Assembly (NCBI RefSeq): GCF_033568475.1
Contig: NC_133120.1
Location: 91,344,151-91,408,150 of the forward strand
Direction of reading: 5' to 3'
DNA from: Henckelia pumila
Taxonomy: Eukaryota > Streptophyta > Magnoliopsida > Lamiales > Gesneriaceae
Length of the DNA stretch: 64,000 nt
Positions 24,563 to 36,494 of the stretch are shown here, one piece after another (within the stretch, counting starts at the first letter, position 1; each line of letters starts with the position of its first letter). The notes under the pieces were generated by a model. It searched no databases and was not told the origin of the DNA. It was given only the letters and a program-made list of their open reading frames with translations. Position numbers and translations under genes: made by a program.

Positions 24563-25371
24563 ATGAATTCGCGCAATCCACTATTCTCTATTCTCGAACA
24601 AAATAAACTGACTGGCGCAAATTATACGGAATGGTTCCGTAAGTTGAAGATTGTCTTGACCTCGGAGAAGATGTTCTACGTGTTAGAAAAATCTCCTCCG
24701 AAGGAAGCACCAGCTGACATAAGTCCGGAAGAGTTGGCCAAACTTGATACATGGTGGGACCATGATATCAAGGCCAAATTCTATATGAAAGCTTCGATGT
24801 CTGATGAACTCCAGAGGCGATTTGAGGATACTGTGAATGCTGCTGACATTCACTACAACTCAAGGAACTTTTTGGGGCTCAATCGAGAGCTGAAAGGTTC
24901 GCTATTGTAAAAGAGTTAATGACGTGTCACATGCGTGAAGGGACTTCGGTCCGTGATCATGGGGTACGCGTGATTTGGCTCATTCAAAAGTTGGTAACGC
25001 TTGATTTGGTATTGGAGCATGAACTCAATGTGGACTTATTACTTCTCTCTCTTCCTTCATCGTATGACGGTTTTGTGGTGAACTTCAACATGAACAAGAT
25101 AGAGGCCACCCTTGAAGAGATGGTCAATATGCTTTTCACATATGAAGCCACACTAAAGAAGGATAAACCGGTTCTCTTGGTGGGCTCCTCTTCTTCGGCT
25201 AAGAAGGGGCCAAGTACAAAGGGTAAGAAATGTTCTGCCCCATCCAAGAAAACCGGACCCGAGAAGAAGAACAAGACAAAGGCTTCAAACATGGAAAAGT
25301 CCAAGGATGTTTGCCATCACTGCAAGAAACCCGGTCATTGGAAACGTAACTGCAAGGAATATCTAGAGTAG
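24563..25371 (+). pseudogene. Copia-1 gag, frameshifted
   Basis: The Gag frame starts at the ATG at 24563 (MNSRNPLFSILEQNKLTGAN) and matches the UBN2/retrotran_gag-type nucleocapsid precursor. The frame is lost near 24855-24862, and the remainder continues in another frame from about 24862 to a TAG at 25369-25371. A CCHC zinc knuckle (CHHCKKPGHWKRNC, 25312-25353) follows a lysine-rich linker and would bind the genomic RNA. The frameshift and stop make it non-functional. Confidence 0.9.
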
Positions 25372-27917
25372 TTGCGAACTGCGAAGGGTATGTTTTATAT
25401 TGAAATAAATGTTTCACTTAATAATACTTCTTGGGTATTGGATACCGGATGTGGATCTCACATTTGCAATGATTTGAAGGTGATGACAAGAAGTCGCAAG
25501 CTTAGAATGGGTGAGACCTAGCTGAGGCTCGAAAATAGTTCTAGAGTTGAAGCCAAAGCTGTGGGAGACGTTTATTTAATTTTGCAGAACGATTTTAAGT
25601 TACTTTTGAGAGATGTTTTATTTGTTCCAGATTTGATTAAAAACATTATTTCTGTTTCTATGCTTGATAGAGATGGTTTTTCTTGCAATTTTGTGAATGA
25701 GATTTGCAATATTTACAAGAATGAATGTTTGATTGGAAATGGACAACTTGAAAACGATCTATATAACTTAAAATTAAAAGACGTTCCAATAAATTATGTT
25801 GATAAACCGGTAACAACGAACAAAAGGAAAATCGATAGTCAAAACCCGGCAAACCTTTGGCATGCTAGGCTAGGTCATATTTCATCAAAGAGGATGAACA
25901 AGCTAGTGGGAGAGGACATGTTTGATATGTCTGATATTAACTCTCTACCTACTTGTGAGTCCTGCCTGAAAGGAAAAATGACTAAATCTCCATTCAAGGG
26001 GAAACCTGAGCGTAGTCAAAATCTGTTGGATTTGATCCATACAGATGTTTGTGGTCCATTTAGAATTGGTACTCAATTTGGCCACACCTACTTCATTACC
26101 TTTACTGATGATTATTCAAGATATGAGTATTTATATTTAATGAAATATAAGTCTGAAGCATTTGAAAAGTTCAAAGAATTCAAGGCTGAAGTAGAAAACA
26201 AGCTAGGTAAAAGTATTAAAGCACTTCGATCGGATCGAGGTGGAGAATACTTAAGTACCGAGTTTTTGGACTATCTGAAAGAGAATGAGATTCTCTCTCA
26301 GTGGACTCCTCCTATGACACCTCAGCTGAATGGTGTATCGGAGCGTCGTAATCGAACTTTGTTGGACATGGTTCGATCCATGATGAGCTTCACTGAGCTT
26401 CCACCTTCGTTTTGGGGCTACGCGCTTGAAACGGCGGTGTTGTTGTTGAACAACGTCCACACCAAAGCAGTGGATAAAACACCATACGAGTTATGGAATG
26501 GCAAAACTCCTAAGTATTCGTACTTGAGGATTTGGGGATGTCCAGCTTACGTAAAGCAGACAGTGGGAGATAAGTTGGATAGTCGATCCACCTTATGTTA
26601 TTTTGTAGGGTATCCGAAGAATTCAATCGGATATTATTTCTATCATCCTACTGAAACAAAAGTGTTTGTTTCAAGGAATGCCACCTTCTTGGAGAAGAAG
26701 TTCTTATTGGATAAGAAAGGCGAGATGATGGAACTCGAAGAAATTCGAGAAGAACCCGAAATACAAAATAATGATCCCATACCTCAAGAATCTTCAGAGG
26801 ACACGCCTATACCTAGAAGATCCGAGAGGACTTCTAGACCTCCCATTCGATATGGTCTTCTTCTTGAAGGGGATCAAGATGAACCCGATGTTGGATGTGA
26901 TCCAAGAAACTTCAAGGAAGCAATTTCTGATGCGGATTCAAATTTATGGCTTGAAGCTATGCAGTCGGAAATAGATTCGATGCATACAAACCAAGTTTGG
27001 TCTTTAGTAGATCCTCCCGATGGAATTGTTCCAATAGGGTGTAAATGGATCTACAAGAGAAAGCTTGGGCCTGATGGTAAGGTATTGACCTACAAGGCAC
27101 GATTGATGGCGAAAGGTTATACTCAAAGACAAGGAGTTGACTATGATGAAACCTTTTCACCAGTTGCAATGTTCAAGTCCATAAGAATCCTTATTGCCAT
27201 AGCTGCTTGGTATGATTATGAGATATGGCAAATGGATGTGAAGACTGCATTTCTTAATGGAAACATTAAGGAAGAGATCTATATGACGCAGCCTGAGGGA
27301 TACACATCCATGGGAAGCGAGCATAAGGTATGCAAGCTTCAGAGATCGATCTATGGTCTCAAACAAGCATCAAGAAGTTGGAACCAGAAATTCTATGAAA
27401 TAATAAAGGATTTTGGTTTCATCAAGAACCCGGAGGAACCATGCGTGTACAAGAAAGTAGTTAAGGATGCTGTGACATTCTTAGTACTTTATATTGATGA
27501 CATCTTACTCATTGGGAATGATGTAGGGATGTTGCAGTCAACAAAGATATGGTTATCAGGTAGATTCTCGATGAAGGATTTGGGTGAGACATCCTATATT
27601 CTAGGGATACAGATCTATAGAGATAGATCTAAGAGAATGATAGGACTCACTCAATCAACTTACATCGAAACCATATTGAAAAGGTTTTCAATGGATGGGT
27701 CCAAGAGAGGACATCTACCTATGTGTCATGGAGTTTCTCTATCCAAGTCCATGTGTCCCAAGACTGATGAAGAGATAGAGAAAATGACACATGTACCATA
27801 TGCGTCAGCCATAGGTAGTATCATGTATGGGATGATATCTACCAGACCGGATGTAGCATTTGCTCTGAGTGTCACGAGCAGATATCAAGCTAATCCCGGT
27901 CAAATGCATGGAAAGCC
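25372..27917 (+). pseudogene. Copia-1 pol: protease, integrase, reverse transcriptase
   Basis: The frame continues from gag with a second stop at 25519-25521. Protease carries DTGCGSH (about 25444). The GAG-pre-integrase zinc region (HARLGHIS, then CESCLKGK) leads into the integrase core (DVCGPF, RSDRGGEY and ERRNRTLLD, the D-D-E triad region). Reverse transcriptase starts near WLEAMQSEID and has YIDDILL at about 27490. The frame breaks at about 27915, where it runs into TGA. A clean 787-codon open stretch (25561-27921) shows that most of pol has not decayed. Confidence 0.93.
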
Positions 27918-28466
27918 GTGAAGGATATTCTTAAGTACTTACGAAGGACTAAGAATATGTTCATGGTATATGGAGGAAGAGAACTGAAATTGGAAGGCTA
28001 TACCGACTCTAGCTTCCAAAGTGACGTGGATGACTCGAAGTCAACCTCTGGATTTGTGTTCATGCTCAATGGCGGTGCTGTCTCTTGGAAGAGTTCCAAG
28101 CAGGACACCACAGCGGATTCCACCACTGAGGCAGAATACATTGCGGCATCAGCTGCTGCTAAAGAGGCCGTTTGGATGAGAAATTTCGTCCAAGAGTTGG
28201 GCGTTATTCTTGAAGTTGTTGGTCCAGTCCCGGTGTACTGTGACAACACGGGTGCCGTTGCTCAGGCAAAGGAACCAAGGTCTCATCAAAGATCCAAACA
28301 CGTACTGAGGAAATACCACATCATCCGGGAGATCGTGGACATCACTGTCGAGAGAGTGGCCTCTGCAGACAATATCGCTGATCCACTTACTAAGCCCTTG
28401 CCAGGACCATTATTTGACAAACATCGCGAAGCAATGGGACTGCGTAGTATGACTAGTTGGCTTTAG
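27918..28466 (+). pseudogene. Copia-1 RNase H domain, shifted frame
   Basis: C-terminal pol in the third frame, separated from reverse transcriptase by the frameshift near 27915. It has the Copia RNase H blocks YTDSSFQSD, STTEAEYIAAS, YCDNTGA, the HIIRE segment and the ADPLTKPLP end. Compared with the related fragment at 58 kb it lacks three codons near 28336. It stops at 28464-28466, fifteen bases before the 3' LTR. Confidence 0.92.
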
Positions 28467-28480
28467 GGCAAGTGGGAGAT
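28467..28480 (+). promoter_or_regulatory. Copia-1 polypurine tract
   Basis: GGCAAGTGGGAGAT sits directly before the TG of the 3' LTR. This is the expected position of the plus-strand primer. Confidence 0.75.
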
Positions 28481-30327
28481 TGAAAGAGTGGGTGCCCAGT
28501 GAGCCAACTTGTGGATAAGGGCTTTGATGACTCTATGTATAAACAATCTTTTGTTTAATATAATTTACACTTTTATAATGGCGTTTACTTTATCTTTTAT
28601 CATATTATTATGTTGTGACATACTATAAGATGTTTAGATGAAGACCTTGAATATACTATAGTGTATGTAAGATATGGTGACACATGGGGATGGCTATCAT
28701 GAAACACATCTTATAGTCACTGTATATTCTAAACAGTTCCTAGTCGATTGAGCCATCCGTTAATAAGGATAAGGATCGCTCGAGATTGAGACTAGCATTT
28801 GCGATGCCGAGTACCACGTTTCATTGGTATGGAACATAGAGATGTTCAAAGCATGCAAATGGATATTCATACGATGAATGATCGAACTACCCTATCCGGA
28901 CTTTCCAAGTGGTTATATTTTATCGAGTGGATAAAGTCCGCGGTTTTGGTTGTACACCATTAGTCCTTTTACTACTTGAAACATCATTGAGACTCTATAT
29001 GCTAGTACTGTACTTTGACTCGTTTACCGACTCTATTGGGGTCATCAGGTGTCGGGATTGGGTACAGTTACGACACATATAGGAGTCGATGCTTTGTTGT
29101 CAAGGATTCACCACATACTTGCTAGTGTGGATATCCTATGCAATCTGAGGAGATATTAGTGTGACGAATCTCTGTCCAGAGTACATGATGTTTTAAGAAA
29201 TGGTTTCTTAGTAGCACATGCGATGTCACTATTTGATCTTCAAGATGTATTGCATAGTTATCGAATCTCGAACGACTCTCAATTTACCAATGGTTGTTGA
29301 TTCGATCGGGATATATGGATGAAGGGACCGTACTGTACGCTAACCAAAATCTATTGGTTCTTGCAGGCACTATCAGTAATACCTAGGGAGTCATGGGGCG
29401 ATGTTGCTAGGCGCTCTTACCATGATTCGATGGGCAAGTCGGAAATTGTTGTTCCGAGTCACAAGGAGTTGTGAGCCCACGGCTAGCTGTATCCCTGAAC
29501 CATTGAGGGTCACACAAGTAATGGATTTTTAATCCCCGTTGAGATAATTAAATTTAAAGAGTTAAATTTAGTGAATGAAGAAGTGGGACTTCTTATATCA
29601 GAGTAGAGGAGTAAGATTTCCTAAAATGACATAGTGATGGACATTTTTGGAAACCACTGAATTCGGATTCAAAAAATTTATCTTGACTTTAAAAGATGCA
29701 GAAATGGTTTCTGTGCACATTGGTGAAATTGGTTTATCAATCTGAGTCACGATGAATTTTATATTAATTTTTAAACATGCGGGCTTTGCTTGTCAGGCTT
29801 GAACTTATGACTAATGGGCCCTAAGCTGTTAGCAACCCACATTATAAATAAGTTATTGCAGTACAGAAATTACATAACAGAGGTCACAAAATATTTTCGA
29901 AAACCCTAGTTTTTCCCTACTGTGGCCGCCGCCCCCTCCCTCTCTGCTCGGAAAATTCCAGCCTGTGAATTTTGAATTTGCAGTCTGGTTTAACGGATCA
30001 AATTCGTTAATTCTCTTCGTAGAAAATTTCTGATAGATTTTCTAGTGCAATCTATCAGAGGGATTAAACCTCTGTTCGTGGACCTGATTGAAGAATTGTT
30101 CGTCCACCAGTTCCTGGGATATACAACAAGAGCAGAGTAATCTGTTGGTGTCCATAATCTCGTTTCGAGATTCAAGGTAAAAATTTATAATTGTTATTTA
30201 ATTTTTACACGCACAATTTAATCGTAAAGTTTTGATACCCATGATATGGAATTGTTTCATATAAAATTTTTAAACTTTCGCTGCACCGGGTATCAATTCT
30301 GATTGATCTGATCACCGTTCTCCAACA
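28481..30327 (+). repeat. Copia-1 3' LTR
   Basis: Same length as the 5' LTR and about 98 percent identical by eye. A TATAAATA box lies at 29843-29850. It is followed by the TATTA duplication. Confidence 0.95.
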
Positions 30328-30332
30328 TATTA

Positions 30333-32385
30333 TTCCCCATTTAAAACGATATATACTGCTTTGAATCCAACTTTGCATACATGGGGAAAGTCTTGAGATA
30401 AGGTCATATGTACAAAGCTAGGCCACTAAATTCAATTCTCAGCGTATTGAAAACTAAACAAGTAAGTCAACTAAAAAAATTAATTTTATGGAATCCACCT
30501 AAATTTGACCTCAAATTTCTGAACCAAATTGGAGGAGTACTTAATTAGGCCTATACAAGGACCCATCTGAGATTATTATGAACTTCAATAATTTCGGTTG
30601 ACAAATTCCTTTTTAATTAAAGTTGTAGTTTTATTTTCTTGGTCAACCAGTAAATCTTCATGTAATTAACTTATAAACTATTGAAAACAGTTTATAAACG
30701 ATTTCAAAGATTATAAGCTCTTTAAATTTGTTTGATATTTTTTTTCAAACAATTTATAAATTATTAAAATAAACTGTTTTTAAAAAAATTGAGTCACTCA
30801 TTATTTTAATATTTTACTTCTCAATATTATACTTATATATTTTATTAATTACCCAGCATGCCCTCTACGCATCTTTTTACATAATTTGTTATTTTTTTAA
30901 AATTAAAATATAAAGAGTTTTATTTTTTAAATATATTTTAACATTTATGATAAAAACTTAAAAAAATTTGTGTGCATATATATATATATATATACATATG
31001 TGTGTGTGTGTGTGTGGTTATGTGTGTGTGTGACTATTAATATGATTTTCATACTATTATATTTTTTTTTTGGTAATTTTCACAATAAAAAGAACTTATT
31101 GTTTAAAACAAGCTCATCCAAACACTTAACAATTTATAAGTTACTTTTAATAAACTTGGTCAAAAATATATCCGATGCAATTAAGTTCTTAATTTTGTTT
31201 TTGTTTTGTTTTTTGTTTTTTAGTTTTTTGTTTTTTTTTAAAATAAAGAATTGGGTTTTCTTTAAAGATTGTGGATTTGTGGTTATGTTTCGAATGTTTC
31301 GAAATATATATATATATATTTGGAACTATATATTGCATAATAGGATTTAAGTTTTGTTATGTTCTATAAAAACAATATTTTTGACATAAAGAAATCGGTT
31401 GTGTTTACAATATATATCATATTTTTGCGAAAATTAAATTTACAGCTACAGATACATGCCAAAGCGATTATTTAGATTTTAGTGCATAAAAAGCTATATT
31501 TAAAAAGAAAAAATAGTTACGAAAAATATAAATAGAGTTTTTTTTGAGCATGAAAAATATAAATAATTTTCTCAACATCATCCGATGAAAACCGAAATTA
31601 CGGATGTCAGATTATGCTACGGTCCAAAAAAAGGACAAATTTAGCTAAGCCCAAAATAAAATGAGACCTATCAGGTCTCAAGAGCGATAATTTATTTTTT
31701 TGCAATAAAATAATATTGGAATTTTATAAAAGCATACTACATGAGTATGGTACCACAGCAAAAATGTTTATAGCAATATTGCGATGCAATCAGAGAGCAC
31801 AAACACAGATAAAACTACATAATCATTCGTCTAAGCCAACGAAATAGACACCACACCATATTGCCACAGATATCTAGAAAATGCGAACCAACGTAACGCT
31901 GATGTTTGAGATGGTGCCATATGCAATGCAGAGGTTTCCAATTTGGGACGAGGTCTCCAGCTTAGGACCACTATAATTGTCTGTAAACCCCTTCCGAGGA
32001 ATATCCAAAGGATTATCATAATATAACATAGTAACTTACTGACGGGCATGAGTCGTCGTCATACTTGTCAAATACAGTGATACTTTGTTCTTTAAAATTA
32101 GAGAAATATCTCAGAATCCTAATCGAGAGGCAAGAAAATATTCCAGCAAATCAAACAAACATGAACAAGAATATGTTACGGCTTTATAAGAACCCCAAAT
32201 GTCCAAGATATAGAATATGTCAGAGACTCAAGAGTGCATATGACAAAGTCAAGAAATACAAAGAAGTGAGTGAGTAAAACCCCTGCTAGGTGCCACAGAA
32301 TATATACATAATAAATTAACCAGATGCAGTGGCAATTGCAGGCCAAATTCGGTATGGAATCCAGCTCCGGCGTCTAGGCATAAGT
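30333..32385. other. Intergenic sequence, including a degenerate MITE-like stretch
   Basis: No gene is visible. About 30661-31152 has decayed inverted ends (GTAATTAACTTATAAAC facing AACAATTTATAAGTTAC) and inner AAGCTC-type blocks, which suggests an old hAT-like MITE. GT and TA microsatellites lie inside it at about 30977-31032. The right end (about 31750-32385) is the probable 3' UTR of the minus-strand BPC gene. Confidence 0.4.
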
Positions 32386-33225
32386 TTATCTGATGATCAC
32401 AAACTTGTTGGTACCATGCTTTGCCCAGTATGTCCGCAAGTCAATTGGGTCAGCAAAGTCGTAGCCTTCGGTTGCTAGTTTCTCCAATACTTTCTTGAAC
32501 GCTCCCTGGCTCATTTTCCGTCCAGCAATTCTGGCTCCTCGCCGTTTGGTGCTCATAGGCAAGGGATACATAGATATAATAGTTGTGCAGCAAGCCGACT
32601 GCCATCCCCCACATCCCCATCGATAACACTGCTGATGAGTACCAGTACAAGAGCAAACTGGAATTGGTATGCCAGCTATATCCATACCAACACCATTTAT
32701 CACAACATCCACATTCTTCTTGGCCACTTTTGCACGACGAACAGAGGAATTGCCATTTTCCTTTGGCACGGGACCTTTTTTTGGCTTCTTTCCTTTGGGA
32801 TTTTTTGGATTAGCAGGAGCAGCCCTCTTTTTCAAAGGAGGATTAGCTTCCTTTTTTATATTCGGCTCTTCCACACCTGATTTTACATCCGTATCGGGTT
32901 GGTGTGCCGTAGTTATGGACTGGTGAGTGTCAGAAGTTTCTGCAAGAATTGAGCCATGAGAGTTTGATGGAAACATATGCAAGAACTTTTCCCGGTGATT
33001 TATCCAGCTATCTCTAACATAGTCCATGTGCGTGACAGGAGGCTCGGTAACCACACAATCCCGAGGATGGAAAGCACCATTAGGCGAAACCATTAAAGGA
33101 TTATCGCATCCAGATAGGAAAGATTTCGTGTCTCGGTCGATCATAGAAGACATTAGCTGCAAACCAAGATGCCCTCTAACCGGAGGTTCATAATAACCCC
33201 AATTCCTCATGCTGTCATCGTCCAT
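32386..33225 (-). CDS. BPC: BASIC PENTACYSTEINE (GAGA-binding) transcription factor, class I
   Basis: Uninterrupted 279-residue frame, the same length as class I BPC proteins. It has the N-terminal class I block (NWGYYEPPVRGHLGLQLM), a lysine-rich nuclear localisation region (about 125-170, KKRAAPANPKNPKGKKPKKG) and the C-terminal pentacysteine DNA-binding domain with cysteines at about 191, 193, 200, 205, 212 and 213, then STKRRGARIAGRKMSQGAFK and the TNKFVIIR end. BPC proteins bind GA-rich repeats and recruit Polycomb and other regulators in the nucleus. Class I genes often have introns in the 5' leader; the spliced leader probably lies in 33226-34100, but I could not fix its exons. No defect is visible. 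Confidence 0.95.
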   Translation of the reverse strand: MDDDSMRNWGYYEPPVRGHLGLQLMSSMIDRDTKSFLSGCDNPLMVSPNGAFHPRDCVVTEPPVTHMDYVRDSWINHREKFLHMFPSNSHGSILAETSDTHQSITTAHQPDTDVKSGVEEPNIKKEANPPLKKRAAPANPKNPKGKKPKKGPVPKENGNSSVRRAKVAKKNVDVVINGVGMDIAGIPIPVCSCTGTHQQCYRWGCGGWQSACCTTIISMYPLPMSTKRRGARIAGRKMSQGAFKKVLEKLATEGYDFADPIDLRTYWAKHGTNKFVIIR

Positions 33226-36200
33226 AACTTCTACTGAATGAAGGCAAAGAATATCAAATCCAATGAATCCTCAACATAATCTCATGTTAATCACTCTAGC
33301 CTTTGCAACAATCATCAACGTAACCACTTGAACTAGAAATCCCCGCTAATCAAAAAAATCAAGACACCAAATTGCTAAAAGATTTGACTGAAAAACAAAT
33401 CAAAGGCGAATTAGCTGCGCAATACTTGATGGAGTGAACACCTCCCCAGCATTGCATCCAATTAACAAAACTATTCATTAATCCAAAATCACAGAAGCTA
33501 ACCGTGCCAAACAAGCCAATAGAGAACACCAACCAAACACTGAAATTGAACTTATATAACTGCCTCTGAACTCTCCCAACACTAGAATTCACAAAGCAAT
33601 CAAACTCAAACTAAACGGCTCAAATTCTAAGAAAAATTGGCAATCGTTGGGCAACAAAATCATGCAAGTGTTTATGTAGAGTTAAAATCGAAGCACAACC
33701 CGCATTGCAACAACGATCAAGATTCAAAAAATACCCAAAAACCCCCACAATTTGGAGAGCTGAAACACCAGTAAGATCTGGAAAGTTGAAGGAGATGAAT
33801 AAACCGAAAGAAAATTCAATAAAACAACTGAAGAATCTACGGACCTCTAATTGTTCAAAATCCCATGTCGAAATTCGCAAGAGTAATCGACTAAACGCAC
33901 AATTTCAACAAAAGCATCAATCTTTAGCACTTGGAACCAGATCTGAAGATGCGTAGACTGAACAGAACCAGAACAACGCTTAAAAACAAACAGAACAGAA
34001 CAAATCTTAACAATAATTGGACGAGAATCCAAAATCGAGAATCAAATCTGAGAAAATATTAAGCTTCGTTGATGGGCAATCGAAACGGGGGACAGCTAAT
34101 GACAATGAAACAAAAAGGTTTTTTAAATCAAATAATTAACGATATATCAAAAAATTATAACCAAGGAGCGAGCCGGAGTTTAAACCTCAGCCCCTAGTTA
34201 AATGAGGGGTCAGTTCTTCAATTACATCTTTTAACTGAATAATGCTAGAGCTAAACCAATATATCTTATAACGATATTTATAATAATTATGTTGTGAGAT
34301 TTTATTATTATTTTGTGAGATTTTATATTTAATATATCATGAGATTTGATAAATTAAAATTTTGTATTAAATTTTTTATGGTGTAAAAATTGTTGTACAA
34401 ATTTGATTTGTACATATAGCATTGCTCGTAATGAATAATCAAACTCTAATACTTGAAATAACATAATTGATTTTTTCACTTTGGTTCGTCCGGCTATATA
34501 AAATAAATAAGTTGGATCCAAATAGTGGATTGGTCCGTTCGGTCAAATGATGGAATATAGCGGATTACGGACTAGTCCATCCCAAATAACTAAAGTACAC
34601 GTAAATCTTTTGGGTTGACCCATCTCATTATCTAAAATTAAATTAGTGTTTCTTCGACATATTTAAAATAAAATACGGGTTGACAGATCTCACCCCACCT
34701 AACACGTTTTAACATATCTGCCCATAAATAGCAATTGCTATAGGATAAATACCAAGAATGTAACTGAATTCCTTACTATAAACATAAATAAAAATCCCAG
34801 CTTCACACCAACCCAACCACATGAAATGGTCAATAGAAGCCCCATTGAATAATATGGGCCAACGAAAAATGGACCACCAATGGGCCTTGCCTAAATTTAA
34901 GGGAAAACAGTTGGATTTTGGATATATATAATATTACAAAAAGCCTAAAATCCAAATCATCAAATTACAAAGAAGCAAATCTGAATTTTAAAAAATAAAA
35001 TAAATTCAAAAACTAATTGCGAGCCTCTTCCTATCCTACACCATAGAATCAGCCAAACAAATCAACAAGACATTAAATGAGGCTATAAATTTTCCTCCAA
35101 ATCATATAACGACCAGGATTAATGATTTCCAAGGACCCCACCCATTCATCAACTCTATGTGGTTTGGTCCCCTAAAAGAATGCTACATAACCCGAGTATT
35201 GGTTCGGTCGATGTTGACTTCAAAATACTGTCCTGAAGCCAGAATTAATGGTCTCAATCAATTTTCATCCGGATACTGTTTGGATGAGGTAGCATCGACC
35301 GAAACCCGAGTCTTGGACCATCCCCAATTACAAATCAATTTTTAAATAATGCTCAAATCATCTCAAATACATACGTTTCTTTGTTTTTTTGTCACTTCAA
35401 TTCAGAAAATCGATTACTTTGCAAAAGCAAAGTGTACAAGCAAGCAATCTTCATATTTTATCCATATTTTGGTACAAGGGATTAGGTGGGTTTGTGTGTG
35501 ATTTTTGATTTAATCAATTGTTTGGTAGGAATTTTATTAAAACAAGCTAATTTAGCTTAGAAATGATAAAGTTGTTTTATAATAGGTTAACTAAACTCTC
35601 TCTCACCCTAGTATTACTTATCCTTATTTTTATCTTACACATAAATTTCATAATTACTTTTTCCCTCCAACCTAAAAATCACCCATCCAATAACATATAA
35701 ATGATATTTTTGGCAAAAAAAAAAAATTAATCATTATTTAATCTTATTCCTAAAAATCAAACCAAACACAATACTATTTTCAACAAAATTTACACATCCT
35801 TATTTACCATGTCTTTTATCATTCATTTAATAATAATTCAATAATCATATCAATTGAACCAAACACTACCTAAAAAAACTTGTTGTATGTTTTTCAAGAC
35901 TTGATTGATATGTATATATATATAATTTTAAAAATGATACTAAATATAAAACTGAATTATATATCTGAAACAATCGGAAAAATGATGTGCCTTAAACTTG
36001 TGCAATTTTTGCAAATGAGATGAGACGAGATGAAACACTGTTACATGATTATCTATATCATATGATATATACATACACCATGGCTTAGCTTTCTTTTAAA
36101 CCACCTTTTATTTTTTTTGGTATTGGAGTAGGAAAAGACTAAAAACAAAGTAATTTATAATATTAAAAGAGACACATGCTTTTCTTTTCTTTTTTCTTTT

Positions 36201-36299
36201 TTAAAAAAGGCATACATACATAATACATAGAATTGAATTGTGATGAATCCACCACAATTTCTTTTCCCCCCTCTGGCCGAGTCTCTTGCAAACAGTACT
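33226..36299. other. Probable BPC 5' leader, then intergenic sequence
   Basis: About 33226-34110 is less AT-rich than its surroundings and is probably BPC leader and leader intron. From 34110 to 36299 I see no gene. An 11-base inverted pair (TTCGGTCGATG and CATCGACCGAA) brackets about 35205-35302. The stretch 35515-35880 has GTTTGGT-type ends reminiscent of hAT MITEs, but it is too diverged to call. Confidence 0.4.
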
Positions 36300-36306
36300 A
36301 TATATT
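36300..36306 (+). promoter_or_regulatory. Possible TATA box of the HIPP gene
   Basis: TATATAT about 190 bases before the ATG at 36495, in a CT-rich context typical of plant leaders. This is a weak call because the region is AT-rich. Confidence 0.3.
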
Positions 36307-36494
36307 TCTCTCTAAAAGAAACTATTTACTGCGTATACTATCCCGTGCGAGTGTGTTCGGCCAAGAAAGCGAAAAATAAAAAATAAAAAACTAAAGTACA
36401 AAGAAGTACTGCTGCAGTTGTCTCTGTTTGAACAAGATATCTGAGCTGTATCATCCATCCTCCACGCCATTTCAATCTGCACCGGAGAAAAAAG

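Larger units (their letters stand above)
20986..30332 (+). mobile_element. Complete Ty1/Copia LTR retrotransposon (Copia-1) with TSD
   Basis: Two LTRs of 1847 bases (20991-22837, 28481-30327) begin TG and end CA and are flanked by the 5-base duplication TATTA (20986-20990, 30328-30332). A tRNA-iMet primer-binding site follows the 5' LTR and a purine tract precedes the 3' LTR. The order protease, integrase, reverse transcriptase, RNase H identifies Copia. By eye the LTRs differ at about 35 positions (about 2 percent) plus two compensating 2-base indels, so insertion was fairly recent. The coding region has two frameshifts and two stops, so it cannot move on its own. Confidence 0.97.

Noticed and set aside
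30970-31350. 126-codon frame with poly-hydrophobic product
   Set aside because: It is a translation of GT and T-rich low-complexity sequence in a probable MITE.
35205-35302. 11-bp inverted pair as a MITE
   Set aside because: The arms are too short, and the flanks show no target duplication or further pairing.
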